A stretch of DNA of 64,000 nucleotides, from the NCBI RefSeq assembly GCF_033568475.1, contig NC_133122.1, positions 179,633,449-179,697,448 on the forward strand. Direction: 5' to 3'. Shown in pieces: positions 24,792 through 36,479 of the stretch. How positions within the stretch are numbered: the first letter of the stretch is position 1; every line of letters begins with the position of its first letter. The notes under the pieces were generated by a model that saw only the letters and a program-made list of their open reading frames with translations, was not told the DNA's origin and did not search any database. The position numbers and the translations under genes are program-made. The DNA is from Henckelia pumila (lineage: Eukaryota > Streptophyta > Magnoliopsida > Lamiales > Gesneriaceae).

Positions 24792-26072
24792 ATGAAGAGA
24801 CCAAATAGTTCGGATTCCTTGGGTGATTTGATGTCCATCTGTCCAGAGTCTACAGGTGATTAGCATTTATATTCCCCCTTTCTTATTTTTACTGTTGGTT
24901 TCATTTTTAATGGATCTGGTTTGTTAGCCCTTATATTCCAACATCCCCTCATTATGTTTTCTTGTCCCTGCACTATTTCCATTCATGATTTGTGAGGTTT
25001 TATAATCAAAGATTCAATCTTTTGTTTTCTTTAATTGGTAAGAATTTTTGTTTCCCTTGGTTTTACCATTTTGGGATCTCTTGTTTCTTGCCGTGGGACA
25101 AAATAATAATTACATGAATCATGATGATGTTCACTGTTGGTGGTGCTGATTCTCCGACTTGTGCAGATGACCATAATCAAGAAAACGATCCCGTGTATTC
25201 GGGGGAGTTTGGGAACTTTGTTGAAGGGTTAGTTGAAGAATCTAAGCATGTCATGGAGAAGAAAAGAAGGTTGGGGGTTGAACAAGTGAAGGCTTTGGAG
25301 AAGAATTTTGAAGTTGAAAACAAACTTGAACCTGACAGGAAAGTGAAGCTTGCTCAAGAACTCGGCTTGCAGCCGAGACAGGTGGCGATTTGGTTCCAGA
25401 ACCGCCGTGCGCGGTGGAAAACCAAGCAACTGGAAAGGGATTATGGCATCCTCAAAGCCAGCTATGACGCCCTTAAGCACAACTACGAAACTCTGCAGCG
25501 TGATAATGAAATCTTGGCCAAAGAGGTAGTAATCTGTTAGAAATAGCCTAAAAGTAGAATCTTGATTGTTTCTTGCCTCTCTTGATTCCATTTTTCTTTA
25601 ATCTACTTGTATTGTTTTGCAGATCCAAGTCCTAAAGTCGAAGGGTGATGAAGATGGCAAAAGTGAGAGTAAAGTTTCTGGGAAAGAAGAGGCAACAATG
25701 GTTTCTGACGGAGAAAAAGGTAAAGTTGGACATGAAACAGTCCCTTGTGAGCATAATAACCATGTGAATTATAATGGGAACAACGGATCCTCTGATAGTA
25801 CAGATTCGAGTGCAATCTTGAACGAGGACAATAGCCCACATCAATTCTTGGATTCTCGAAATGGATCCACCTCTTCTATGAATCTAAGTTTCAACTTTTC
25901 AGATTTCAAAGTGAGTGCAAGTGTTCTTGGAGATGCCCACAATCCTCAATCCCAGCCACAGTTCATCAAGATCGAAGAACACAATTTTCTTGATGAGGAA
26001 TCTTGCAGCTCTCTGTTTTCTGATGCCCAAGCTCCAACCCTCCATTGGTACTGCTCTGATGAATGGAATTGA
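24792..26072 (+). CDS. HD-Zip class I transcription factor, ATHB5/6/16 clade
   Basis: Exons 24792-24855, 25167-25525 and 25623-26072 join to 290 aa plus stop. The start [18 protein letters not shown] is the clade's typical N-terminus. The homeodomain covers about 53-107, with recognition helix [13 protein letters not shown] (94-106). A leucine zipper follows directly ([20 protein letters not shown] and beyond). The intron after the zipper's LAKE and the tail WYCSDEWN are family-like. Members bind CAATNATTG elements as dimers and act in ABA, light and growth responses in the nucleus. The middle region is acidic and Ser/Asn-rich, consistent with a transactivation region. The first exon encodes only 21 residues, so gene finders may miss it or start within exon 2. 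Confidence 0.95.
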
Positions 26073-28529
26073 AGATCATTCCATCAGACAAAAACAAAAC
26101 AAAAAGAAAAAGCTCTATAATAAGGCAAAAGTTGAAAAGAAGATGTATCAAACAAGATCAGGGCCATAGTCACCCAAAGCCAAGACAATTTTGTATAGTG
26201 ATATGAATCTTGGACTTAGCACATGTAATATTAAGCAGTGTCTTTCTATCTGATCGAGTGCTTGCACAAATCAAACAAAAGAAAGCGTGGGGGGCCAGAG
26301 GATGGTGCTCAGAATTCACGTGGGGTGTGGGGAAACAAGAGAGAGGCAGAAGCGTGTAGGTGTGAGGCAAAGGAATATAATTTCACTATCATGCTTTAAA
26401 TTATTCGGTTTCAAGAATTCCACTCCACAAAAATCTTGTCATGGTGGAAATTTGGTGCAAGTTATAAAGTGTGGCTAATATATATGCTTGTTTGCGTCTT
26501 TAGGCTGCTTGCTACTTCTCTTGATCTTTGATTTGATGCTGAATGTTTCCCTATCGTAAAGATCTGCTAGGAAATCAAATATAAAACTAGCTTGTGGTAG
26601 ATGGATCCGTATATGTAAACACGCATAGGATTTTAGTGTGTTCTTGGTTATGTTTCTCTGATCATAACAATGAAATTTCACACAAGTTGCTATAAAATCG
26701 TGTTACCGGTCAATTTTTGTAACATGGATTTTTCTATCCGATTCAATCCATGTAATAGTATCACTTTTAACTACGTGTATGAACTGAGTCGACCCATGAG
26801 AGCGTCTTTTTTCGAGACCTACACATGAAATTCTAGAGGAGAGGATATAAAATGCTCCGAGATTTTCCAGCGTTGCGGGTTCGATTCTCGTGTGCAGCAT
26901 ATTTTTTTCTGAAATATTGTGGGATATGCTCTGGGATTGGCCATGTTGCTGCCTCCTTCAGGTTTCTGCCGCTCGCGCACATCCTTCGATTTAACCTTCA
27001 CATGAGCCAATAAACCTCTGACTTATGTGAAATGGGATCCCCTTCAGGGTCAATCATTTGAGCAATGAGAATCCATCACTGGCGTTTCACTTGAGTGATG
27101 TTGGGTATGAAACTGCGTGACATAAGTAAATCGAGTTGTTAATAAATAGTAAGAAAATTTGAAGGTAATTCAATAATATCAGATAAATAAACATATATAA
27201 ATTGTGTGGTATTATTTTTTGAGGCAACGCTTGTATGAAAGAATTTTAAATATATGAATTTCGAGTTATTTTATGGTTAACAATAAAATAATAGATCAAA
27301 TTCTAAAAATACATATACTACATATTTACACATTAATTATATAAATTATAAAGCTTTTGATTAACAAAATTTTAAAATTTTGTCAACGAGAAACTGAGAA
27401 ATGCTTCCTAGAAGCTCTATCAAACACTACCTAAGGCCATGACTAATACATATCCTATATTTTTCATCATCTATCTTCCAAAATAAAGATCGGTAATCTC
27501 TATTTTTGAAAAACTTCTTCAATCCATATCCTCTAAATATTACCAAATACTCAATTTTTCAATTTATTTCCTTTACAAATACACAACATATATATTAAAA
27601 AAATTAAAAAAATTAAAAAAATGAACACTAAAATTAATTTAAAAAAATTATAAAAATGAATGGACCAAAAATATTTAAAAAATACAAAAGGACCATTTTG
27701 CAATTTTTGAGGATGATATTTTTGTAATTAATTCATCCTCTAAAATTGTGTGTGTGTTTACTTGACTTGATAACCATAGGATGAGATTGTTAATTCAACC
27801 TTTATTTCATGAGACATCTCATCCTTAATTATATAAGGTATAACATATCCTGAACAATATTTGTGAAAAAAAATCCACATAAATCCTAATCTACCCAATT
27901 TTTATTCCTTTTTTTCCCTCCCAATTTCTCACTCTTATAACCTAGTTAATCGATTTTATCTATTTTAAAATAATACATATTTTAATACCCAATAATTTTG
28001 ATACATGAAAATGACTCAAATGTGAATCAATAATAATTTACAATATTAAAAAAATAATTCAATCCAAAGTATATGAATACAAAATTAAACATAAAATTAT
28101 TTAACATAGGTGGAGGGTAAAACTGTAATTTGTCCTTCAATAATTATTTCAATACCAAAATTAGTAACTCAAATTAAATATGTTATTGTTTATCCATTAT
28201 TATTCCACCTCCTCCAAAATCATTTTAATAGTCCTAATATGATTTATCCACATGTAATCACATCCCACTAAATAAACGCAGCCTATATGTACAGTGATAC
28301 TTCATAAGCACTCTCCAAAATGGAGAGTGCGTATAGAGTAAGGTTGGTTTCACTCCTATATAATGTAGAAATCCCCTATTATAAAAGAGGGTCGGAGATG
28401 GGCTAACTGTTTAACATGAAATTAGTGGATTTGAAATCCATGTTATTACTTTTCTAAACAAAATAATATATATTTTAATATATTTGAAATCATGTCATCC
28501 AAACATATCATTTTTAGGTCCGAAAACAC
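26073..28529. other. Intergenic DNA between HD-Zip I gene and LTR repeat
   Basis: This holds the 3' UTR and AT-rich DNA with poly-A/T runs near 27590-27680. No gene was recognised. A hairpin with 9-bp arms (GCACTCTCC...GGAGAGTGC) lies at 28309-28331. A pol III B-box-like GGTTCGATTCTC occurs near 26877 without a convincing A box. Confidence 0.5.
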
Positions 28530-28666
28530 AAACAATCTTGATTTTGATGATGATAAAACTTGCAATTGTGTTTCTAACATATTTACTCAACTGTGCAGTT
28601 CTAACATCATATTGGGAATATTAGGGTTTGATTAACTTGTAATGAAAAATGGATTGACAGACCAGC

Positions 28667-29420
28667 TCTGGTGTAATTATCATATCTCTCAGTTTCATTA
28701 TCCAAATGAAATGATTCAGTATGAGTTGAAAAGATAAAAAGATGATCTACAAATCATCTTCACAAGTCGAATTATGAATCAGAGCCTAAGAAGATGATAA
28801 ATCCCGTTGAAATTTCCAGTTCTGCACAGGTTGCTAACAGATCTCAATATTTTACATAGTCTGGTATTTCGAGTATATCTCTCTCATACAAACTCAAAAT
28901 AGAGTGATTCTTGATTCCATGGAAATCTAAGAGAAAGGGCTACAACATTCATGTTTTTCACATTGCCCAAAAATCAGCAATCAAGAGATATAATCACTCG
29001 ATCAGACCACATTCACTCGCCTATTTTATCCTCGACCGCTTTGGAGAAGGCGTGGTATTTCAAGCATATCACTCTCATATGAAATCCAAAAGTAGTGCTT
29101 CTGTATGGTTGGAAATCCAAGACAAAAGTCTACAACTCTCATGTTCACCACTTTTCCCAAAAAGCAACGCATCAAGATCTATAAGACCTCGACCGCTCAA
29201 TATCTCCTCGGCCGCTGAGGTCCTCGACCGCTGAAAAGTCTACTCGAATGTTGTTGAGCAGCTCTGGTATTTCGAGCATAAATTTCGCATATGAACTCTG
29301 AATTGAGTGATTCTTGATGCGTTAGAAATCTAAAATGAAGGGCTACAACTTTCATGTTTATCACTTTGCCCAAAAAATAACGCAACAATAGATATAAACA
29401 CCTGAACAGACATAATTTAC
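28667..29420 (+). repeat. Tandem array of a unit of about 200 bp inside LTR S
   Basis: Units begin near 28667, 28862, 29053 and 29265 with CTGGTATTTCGAG-like sequence. They share GAGTGATTCTTGAT, GGAAATCTAAGA, GGGCTACAAC and CACTTTGCCCAAAA in fixed order. Copies differ by roughly 20-25%, and the first is the most degraded. Unit ends carry CTCGACCGCT motifs. Confidence 0.8.
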
Positions 29421-29701
29421 TAAAATAGTCGAGATGTTCTCACTTGGTCTCTCAACTGGTCGAGGTACTGTCACCTGCTCTCACTCGACTGCTTACCAAG
29501 CTTGTCACTTGCTCTCACTCGACCGCTCACCAAGCTTGTCACCTGCTCTCGCAAGCCGACTGCTCCAGATCTAGATCTATTTAATCGGTCAAAGCTACAG
29601 TCCAAAAATGCAAATATGACCGTTGTGTTGTCAGAAACAATACACAACATTTTTCAACAGTCATATTTCTTGTATCTATCGTTTATATCATTCTTGTAGG
29701 C

Positions 29702-29709
29702 TATAAATA
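29702..29709 (+). promoter_or_regulatory. TATA box of LTR S
   Basis: TATAAATA lies in GC-flanked context (AGGCTATAAATACAAG). It is about 145 bp downstream of the direct repeats with CTCGAC motifs at 29480-29556. Confidence 0.65.
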
Positions 29710-30343
29710 CAAGATCTGGAGATTGAGGAGAAGAGAGAGTGGAAGGACAAAATAATATTCAGCTAAGTTAGAGCTTTTCACATGAAGAGAGCGTCAAAAC
29801 AGATCCATTCAGCTAGTTGAGAGCTTGCCCTTGGTGTGAAGAACACAACAATTTTTTTGAACTTTCTAAGTCAAGTTCTTCGCACCCCAACTCATTCACA
29901 CACATTTGTTAGATGATTTGTATAGATTAGTTGAGCGAGGTTTTTGCACAAAGACGTTAAAGATCAGTGTTATGTCAATGTAGAGAGATTGAGAATCTAA
30001 GAGTTCCGACTTAGGCGATGGGGTAAGTCCTAAGGTTGGAGTGAGTGTATTAAAAGACGTTGTAATAGCCAAAGTCTTCTAGTGTATCCTTCAAGGGGAA
30101 GAAAGGGCGACGTAGGAGCGGTTGAGTCTCTGAATATCCATAAACAAATTCGTGTCTCTTTAATTTATCGCATTTACTTATTGTTGTTGTTTTTGGATGG
30201 TTTGTTGAAGTATTTTATGTGTTCTTTAAAATACTAAAATGTTGCATAAAAAATGTTTGATAAAATGATTCAACCAAAATGTTTTTATTATATCAACTTG
30301 CAATCTGTTCAAACAATTTTTCAAACGCTTAATCAGTTTTTCG

Positions 30344-30838
30344 CAATGTTCTAAAAAGCGCTAGGCGGTAGACGGGCGACGACTCATCGCCTAGCGCCTA
30401 GCCGCCTAGGCGGTTTTTTTTTTAAAAAAACCTAAATAATAAATAACTTGGGATATTCATGAGTTTTACTATAAAATATAATTTTTATATCTTATGTTTT
30501 TCAGTTTTTGTACGAAACTTTTATAAAATTTTAATAATAATAACAATAACAATAAATAGATATCAAGTCTTCGTATGTAATATGAGATTTAATATTTTGT
30601 TTGACTTTTTTTTCTGCGCTTTTTTTTTCCTATTGTGTTTGTTTCTCGCATCGCGTCGCGTCTCTCTCTTTTATTTTTTGATTTTTAATTTTTTTTAATA
30701 GAAATAGTAATTTCCTAGGCGGATTTTTGTCTGCCTAGGCGGCGAGATTAGGCGGGCAACGCCTAGAGACATAGCCTAACAAGAAAGCGAGGTGTTGGGC
30801 AACCGCCTATCGTCTAGGCGCCGTCTTTTAAAACACTG
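30344..30838. mobile_element. Non-autonomous TIR element (hAT-like MITE) inside LTR S
   Basis: Inverted termini read CAATGTTCTAAAAAGCG (left) and, on the complement, CAGTGTTTTAAAAGACGG (right). Both are followed inward by CCGCCTAGGCGG-like palindromes (about 30360-30412 and 30712-30825). The 495-bp element has no transposase frame. Target duplication is not clear beyond a shared T run. The GCCTAGGCG-rich ends are characteristic of a widespread plant MITE group. Confidence 0.7.
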
Positions 30839-30960
30839 TTTTTAGAGGGATTATTTCGAGTACTTTTCGCTTGGTTTTGTAACGAAACTTGATATAATTT
30901 CTCAGTGTTTGATTCATTTTCAAACATTTCAAGAATGAGCTATTGTAGCTCCTAAATATT

Positions 30961-31519
30961 TTTTAATGGGTATTCATCCCCTCTACTCCCGATCCCCAAT
31001 AATTATAAAAGTTTATTCAAATTGTGGATCACGTGAATGAAAAATTTAAATTGGTCTAAACTAATATCTAAATTTTTTCCAATAAATTATCAAAAATAAA
31101 ATACAGATACTATATAACAAATAAAAATAAATAAATAAAGGCCTGTCAAAGGCTTTCCAGTATTGGGCCTCCATCAATCAAGTTTACCACTCTGAAATGT
31201 GTTACTAATTATATGTTAATAATCGGTCCAGCACTTTAATTTGCTTTACGTTGCTTCAAATTAATCTTCCTATAGGTTTTATCATATGCTATATTTGATA
31301 TTATATTCCATATAAATTGACAGTATCGGGGCATCCTCAACGGCACAAAAGTATTTTAATATTATACGTAGAATTTTTCAAAATCTAAAATTTCTGTCTC
31401 AGAATAATTTACTTAAAAATTAAATATTCTCATCAAATCCTCCCCATATTGTTTAAACCGCTTTTGTTTCCTTTTTTTTTTTTTTGAGTTTAGTTCATAT
31501 TTTATATGCGAGTTGGACT
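30961..31519. other. AT-rich intergenic DNA
   Basis: Nothing coding or repetitive was recognised here. Confidence 0.4.
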
Positions 31520-31662
31520 CTTATTAGACGGTTTCACGAATCTTTTTCGTGAGATGACTTAACTACATTTGTATTTATACTAAAAAGTAATATTTTTTAT
31601 GAATGACTCAAATAAAAGATACCACTCACAAAATTAATCCATAAGATTGTCTCACAAAAGTT
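31520..31662 (+). repeat. Dispersed small repeat (copy 2)
   Basis: It begins AGACGGTTTCACGAATC, carries AAAAAGTAATATTTTT, TGACTCAAATAAAAGATA and ends GTCTCACAAAAG, so its ends are loosely inverted. It shares its middle with 15960-16100. A weaker third copy may lie at 35440-35545. Confidence 0.6.
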
Positions 31663-31897
31663 TTTATGTTTATATGCATCAATGTGTGCCAAGCATATAT
31701 CCACCATAGAAGTTACAAGTCATGTGCATCCATATTCCATAGTGTGTAAATGTATTAACTTATTTTTATGTTCAAAATCTTTTGTTCTCATCGAAGTTTT
31801 ACTTAACTTTAATTGAATTTAAGAATTTAAAATGATTTATGCATATAAATTGTTAGGTAAACGATTCAGATCTAGTAGCTTATTTTCAAAATTTATG

Positions 31898-32096
31898 CCC
31901 CATTTGATTTCAAAAACCAGTCCAAAAAAACACTTTTTTAAGTGCTTTTCAGTTAACAAGGTGTTTGGTTGATCAAAAAAGTGCTTAAATAAACACTTTT
32001 TAAAATCAAAATTAGAGCTTTTTTAAAAGCAAAAAATTATAGCTTTTAAAAGCACTTATTTTAAAAAATCTCTACAAAATCCAAACAGGCTCTTAT
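31898..32096. repeat. Probable MITE upstream of TSR2
   Basis: The ends CCCATTTGATTTC and CCAAACAGGCTC are partly inverted. The interior is a set of AAAAGCACTT/AAGTGCTTTT inverted motifs (about 31935-32065). The arrangement is typical of plant MITEs of about 200 bp. Target duplication was not established. Confidence 0.45.
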
Positions 32097-32357
32097 TTAA
32101 AATAATTTTGTATTCAATTCAGATTTCTGTTCAATTCTAACTTTCGAGATCAGGCTCGAGCAACTCGAATCGTTCACGAGTCGAGCTCGAATTTGAAATT
32201 AATATTCCATTGAGCTCGAAATCAAACTGAGTAGTGTTTTGTTGGACTCGACTTGATTGGATTCGATTGAAGTGCCACACATGCTATTTTTTTCTCCCCT
32301 TCGGAATCAAAACACAAAAACAAATTCACGAACAGCCGCCCAACGCTAAAGAACGAG

Positions 32358-34612
32358 ATGAACATCACGTTGACGGCGGACGCGGCGGCGCAGCTCCAAG
32401 AGGGAATTCAATTGGTGCTTTCTCGGTGGGCCGCCCTTCAAATGGCCGTGGAGAATAATTGGGGCGGCCGTGACTCACTACAGAAATCTCAGCAGCTCGG
32501 CCTCAATCTTTTTCATCGCCTCTGTCAATCCAAAGGTATCTTTAATCAGTTTGAATATTCTCACCTGTTGCTATTTGATGATTATCTTGTAAAAAATTTT
32601 GAGCACTCGCCTCGCAGCTGTCTTCAGTTTGTGGTCTCCACAGTTCGGATTCAAATATTGTGTTTATACATACATAGGTTAACTTTTCGACAAATTTCCT
32701 ATGAAATTATTAAAATTTGTGTAAATCATGTAGAAATAATTGAATTTAATGTTTTCTAGAATAAGTTTCAGAGACATCATTTGAGTTTCCAAATGCATTT
32801 TAAAACTCTTTCGAAACTTATGATGGAATTGAAACTTTAGTTCAAGCTTGATTAATTGTGTAGTAGTTAAAGTTGTTGTATGCTTGTTGCTGATGAATGT
32901 GAGTATATATGTGTTACCTTAATTTCCATTTGTCACTATTGATTTCTTCATTTGCGCAGAACAGGTATACATTGATGATTTAGAGGATATGCTTGATGAA
33001 TTCATGCTTTCTCTCAATACTGAGATAGGAGATGGTAGCATCGAAGAGGTAATCTTTCAATACACCCACGCCGGCTGACAACTTAATTTTGTGTTTAATG
33101 AATATGAGAAGGAAAAAATATCTCGATCTCTATTGTAGTTCCAAGCAGATTTTCATATGTAAACGTCATGTTCCTTGCATCATACAGTATTAGAAAGCTT
33201 GAATTTGTGCATAAAAACGTTACAACAATTTTATAAAGTATGGTTCGGGTGCTAACTTGATTCAGATTTCAACATTTCAGTTTCTTTAAGATCGGTTGAG
33301 AATTTTCCCATTTTGTCGGCGATACACTGGCTGACGAATAATTGTCACGATTTGCATATTTTGCAGATAGCAGAAAAGTTTTTGATAATGCGTGAAGAGT
33401 GCTTAGAAGGCAATTTCAGCACAATCAAGAGTTTGAAGGAAGCAGTTGCTCCTCGTATTTCTTATGTCAGACAGGTAATTATCACTCTTTTTGGGGATTG
33501 ATTCTTCGCTTTGGGAAAAAAATTTCAAGTTTGTTTGGTTAGTGTGTTTTCTGTTGTTTATAGTTGTAATGCCATCAGATGTTCTATTAGTGAGGAAGCA
33601 GTTATCAGATTTATGCATTTTTTTTTTCTCACAACCATGAGTTAAGAGATGGGTAACATGCTGGTATATATTGTTACATGTTACAAGCACCGCCCGACGA
33701 AGTGGGGACGGGGACACTATACCATGAGATTTAACGATTTAATCTATGGCTATTTAAAAAGCGTTCGTGATTCTGGTACTTGAGTTAAATTTTCCATGTG
33801 ATATGAGAATATAGTGGTCCGTTCTGAACTTCCATGCTTCCACTTAATTTTTATCTCCCCCAAGTTCTCACCTTGTGTACGAGAAAAACAATCATATGAA
33901 GATATTTTTTGTCTTTTATGTTTTGGAAATAGCAACAAGTAAGTTGGAGGGTGCATACCAAATGTTTTGGTATGAAATGTTGTATATGCACAAATTATGG
34001 GGTAGTTGGTGAATTAACCTTGGTTAAATTTTTTTTTTTCTTGTGAAATAATCCTCCCAAGTGTATTGCACTCATCAATAGTATGCACGAGTATTCCTAA
34101 AATATCATCCAATTATAGATACTAATTTTATTGCTTTGATGTTTCACTTGGTGAAAAAATAATACATTTTCACCTAAAACATGATATGAATTTGTATGAT
34201 ATTTTGGACAAGTTAAAAATGCTTCGATCTTCATGATGACTTTTTTGAGATGTATCTCAAAGTTCAACTTTTATATACATGGATCAATGTTAATTACTCT
34301 CACTTCGTTTTGCATCGTTGGCCAGGCAATGACAAAAAAATCTAGTGTTAGTCATTGTAATTTTTGAAATGCTATCTTGGTTATTTTCAGGCCGGCTCCA
34401 AGGACGAAGATGACAGTGATGATGATGATGATGAGATTTTGGGGGAAGTTACTCCATCTGAAATGGAGATTGATGCACCAGAATGCCAGTCTATCCTCAA
34501 TCAAAAGAACACCGTAACTGATGGAAGCTCTAACCTCGAAGAAAATGTACCCAAATTAGTAGACGGATGGACTGTAGTTACCTCCAGACATAATAAAGGT
34601 AGAAGGAATTGA
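32358..34612 (+). CDS. TSR2: Pre-rRNA-processing protein TSR2 homologue
   Basis: Exons 32358-32535, 32960-33048, 33367-33474 and 34391-34612 join in frame to 198 aa plus stop. The family's WGG motif stands at residues 35-37 (ENNWGGRDS). The YIDDLEDMLDEFM segment follows at about 62-76, then a very acidic stretch (DEDDSDDDDDE, about 130-140) and a C-terminal DGWTVVTSRHNKG. TSR2 proteins chaperone ribosomal protein eS26 and support 18S rRNA maturation. Length and domain order are usual for a plant member. The upstream frame from 32234 has no support as coding. Confidence 0.93.
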
Positions 34613-35342
34613 GTTCTATCATCAGAAATTTTGATATTTTCTTCAGGAGGTGGCGATTGTGTTTTTTTTCCCCTTTTTTGCCCATCTAGATAACCAACGA
34701 GGATTTCCTACACTATTTGTGTTCTGATAATGAATGGTTTGTTATTATACTGGTATTTCTGGCTATTCTGGCGCGACAAAATGGTAAACCTAGGAATTGA
34801 ATTTTTTTGAATGTGAATCATAACTCTTGTTCAATCGTTTTTACAATGCTAGCATTTTTTCTCTGATATATATTAAATTTATTATATATCTTGATGTATT
34901 AATTTTTTATCAATAATTTTTCTCACATAAATAAGTATGATTTAAGTTTAGTTTAGACCCCTAATACAAGTTCCTAGTTCCTAGTTCCTAGTTCCGTCCC
35001 TTGTAAGATAGTATGCATTGGATCCCAATGAGCCCAACAAAGATGAATTTTCCAAGGTTTTCAGGTTTAAGCGATGAAGTATTTGCATAATTATGTGGAG
35101 AATAAATTTATATGTATAAATTACTGTTTTGGAGCTTCAAAGATGCACATCCATGCCTCTTGAATTTGACGTTCAAATTCCATTTTGCAACTCTATTATA
35201 TCGCATTGTTAGCTTCAACATTGTTGTTGTTTTTTTTTTTTTTTGACGTGGGAACACGCAGCTGCTACCTCTCAGTGCGCATTGGGTAGACACCGCAACT
35301 GCTATCTCTCAATGCGCATTGGGTAAACCTCCAGACTAACGC
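34613..35342. other. TSR2 3' flank
   Basis: This is 3' UTR and intergenic DNA. A heptamer TTCCTAG repeated about 3-4 times lies at 34971-34996. Two imperfect copies of GCTGCTACCTCTCAGTGCGC-like sequence occur at 35260-35325. No gene was seen. Confidence 0.5.
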
Positions 35343-35415
35343 AGCTTGATTTTGATGATAACAAAACTTGTTATTATGTTTCTAACATATTTAATCAAGT
35401 GTGTAGTTAGTAGAT
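35343..35415 (+). repeat. LTR S copy 2, left fragment
   Basis: TTGATTTTGATGATAACAAA and GTTTCTAACATATTTAATCA match the start of LTR S copy 1 (28537-28600). The LTR is then interrupted by other repeats until 37858. Confidence 0.7.
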
Positions 35416-36229
35416 CAGTGCATATATCTATATAAATAGTTCTATTGTGAGACAATTTAATAGATAAATCTGTGATACGACTCAATCTTGCTTATATTTA
35501 TAATAAGGTAATGTTTTTTGAGATTATAATACAATCTTGATCCAAATTACAATTATAACTATATAAAATAACTGCCCACAGCTCAGTTCAAACGGAAGTT
35601 TAACGTGGACTCGAGACGTGCTTATCTCAAGAAAAAGAATTACAAAGAAAACTTCTAAATCTACCTACATAAATTAAGAAAACTACCCGCATTCAGCGGG
35701 AATCGAATAACTAGTATTATTTATTTCACAAAATATTTGAAATTTTCAACAAATTTTTCAAGAGAAGAATACTTATGGTTAACAATTGAGAAAATATATT
35801 GAAGTATTTGACCATCGTTGAAGTAGTGATATGAAATTAAGTTTTATTTAATAGTAAATTTTTTTCAAATAGTATTTTTTAAAATATAAAAAGAGTTTTA
35901 AAAAGATATATATCTTTTTCAACCTTCAAATTTTTTCTTAAATGTGCAAGCATCATGAATGAGAATATAACAAAATTAATAAAAATGTGAAATAACATCA
36001 TTAAATTTTAATTCCTCAAGTTTCGTTTATTTTATTTAAGTTTATTTTTTTGGTAGCATCATGAATTTAATATTTTTATTTTGAACATTGTGTAAAATTG
36101 ATTTAAATTTGGATAAAAACTCTAATAAATTTGTGTTTTATTTACAACTTGTTGAATGTTAAATATATAATAAATAATATAAAACTCAATTATAAATGAT
36201 ATAACACTACGCGATGTTAGTTTTAACAC
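35416..36229. other. AT-rich insert within LTR S copy 2
   Basis: No coding signature was seen. A weak match to the dispersed small repeat may lie at 35440-35545. Confidence 0.35.
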
Positions 36230-36478
36230 ACGAGTAGATGGAAGGATCAAACCGAGAACTTTTGAGAAATATTTGGCACGAAATCGGCAATGTAAAAATA
36301 TTTAGGACTGAACCGAAAACTTTTAGGAAACATTTAGGACCAAACCGGTAATGTATTAACATTTAGGACTGAATCGGGAACTTTTGGGAAAGATTTAGGA
36401 CCAAACCGGTAACATCCAAACATTTAGGACTAAACCGAAAATGTATCCAAACATTTAGGACTGAACCGGGATTTTTTC
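36230..36478 (+). repeat. Tandem repeat with unit of about 60 bp (ATTTAGGAC family)
   Basis: ATTTAGGACTGAACCG and ATTTAGGACCAAACCGG alternate in about four imperfect units, spaced by AACTTTTGGGAAA and ACCGGTAATGT. It lies directly before the LTR-like block 36480-37857. Confidence 0.75.
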
Positions 36479-36479
36479 C

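Larger units (their letters stand above)
28530..30960 (+). repeat. Solo-LTR-like sequence, family S (copy 1)
   Basis: The left part (CTTGATTTTGATGATGATAA at 28537) and right part (AAAGTCTTCTAGTGTATCCT near 30075, then ATTCGTGTCTCTTTAATT) both recur in the same order at 35343-35415 and 37858-38065. A TATA box lies at 29702-29709 and no internal coding region is present. It therefore looks like a long solo LTR, interrupted by a small transposon at 30344-30838. The outer limits are approximate. The start resembles LTRs of the SIRE/Maximus Copia lineage, which is inference. Confidence 0.6.

Noticed and set aside
26870-26895. Possible pol III B box (GGTTCGATTCTC) suggesting a SINE or tRNA
   Set aside because: No acceptable A box at the right distance and no tRNA cloverleaf.
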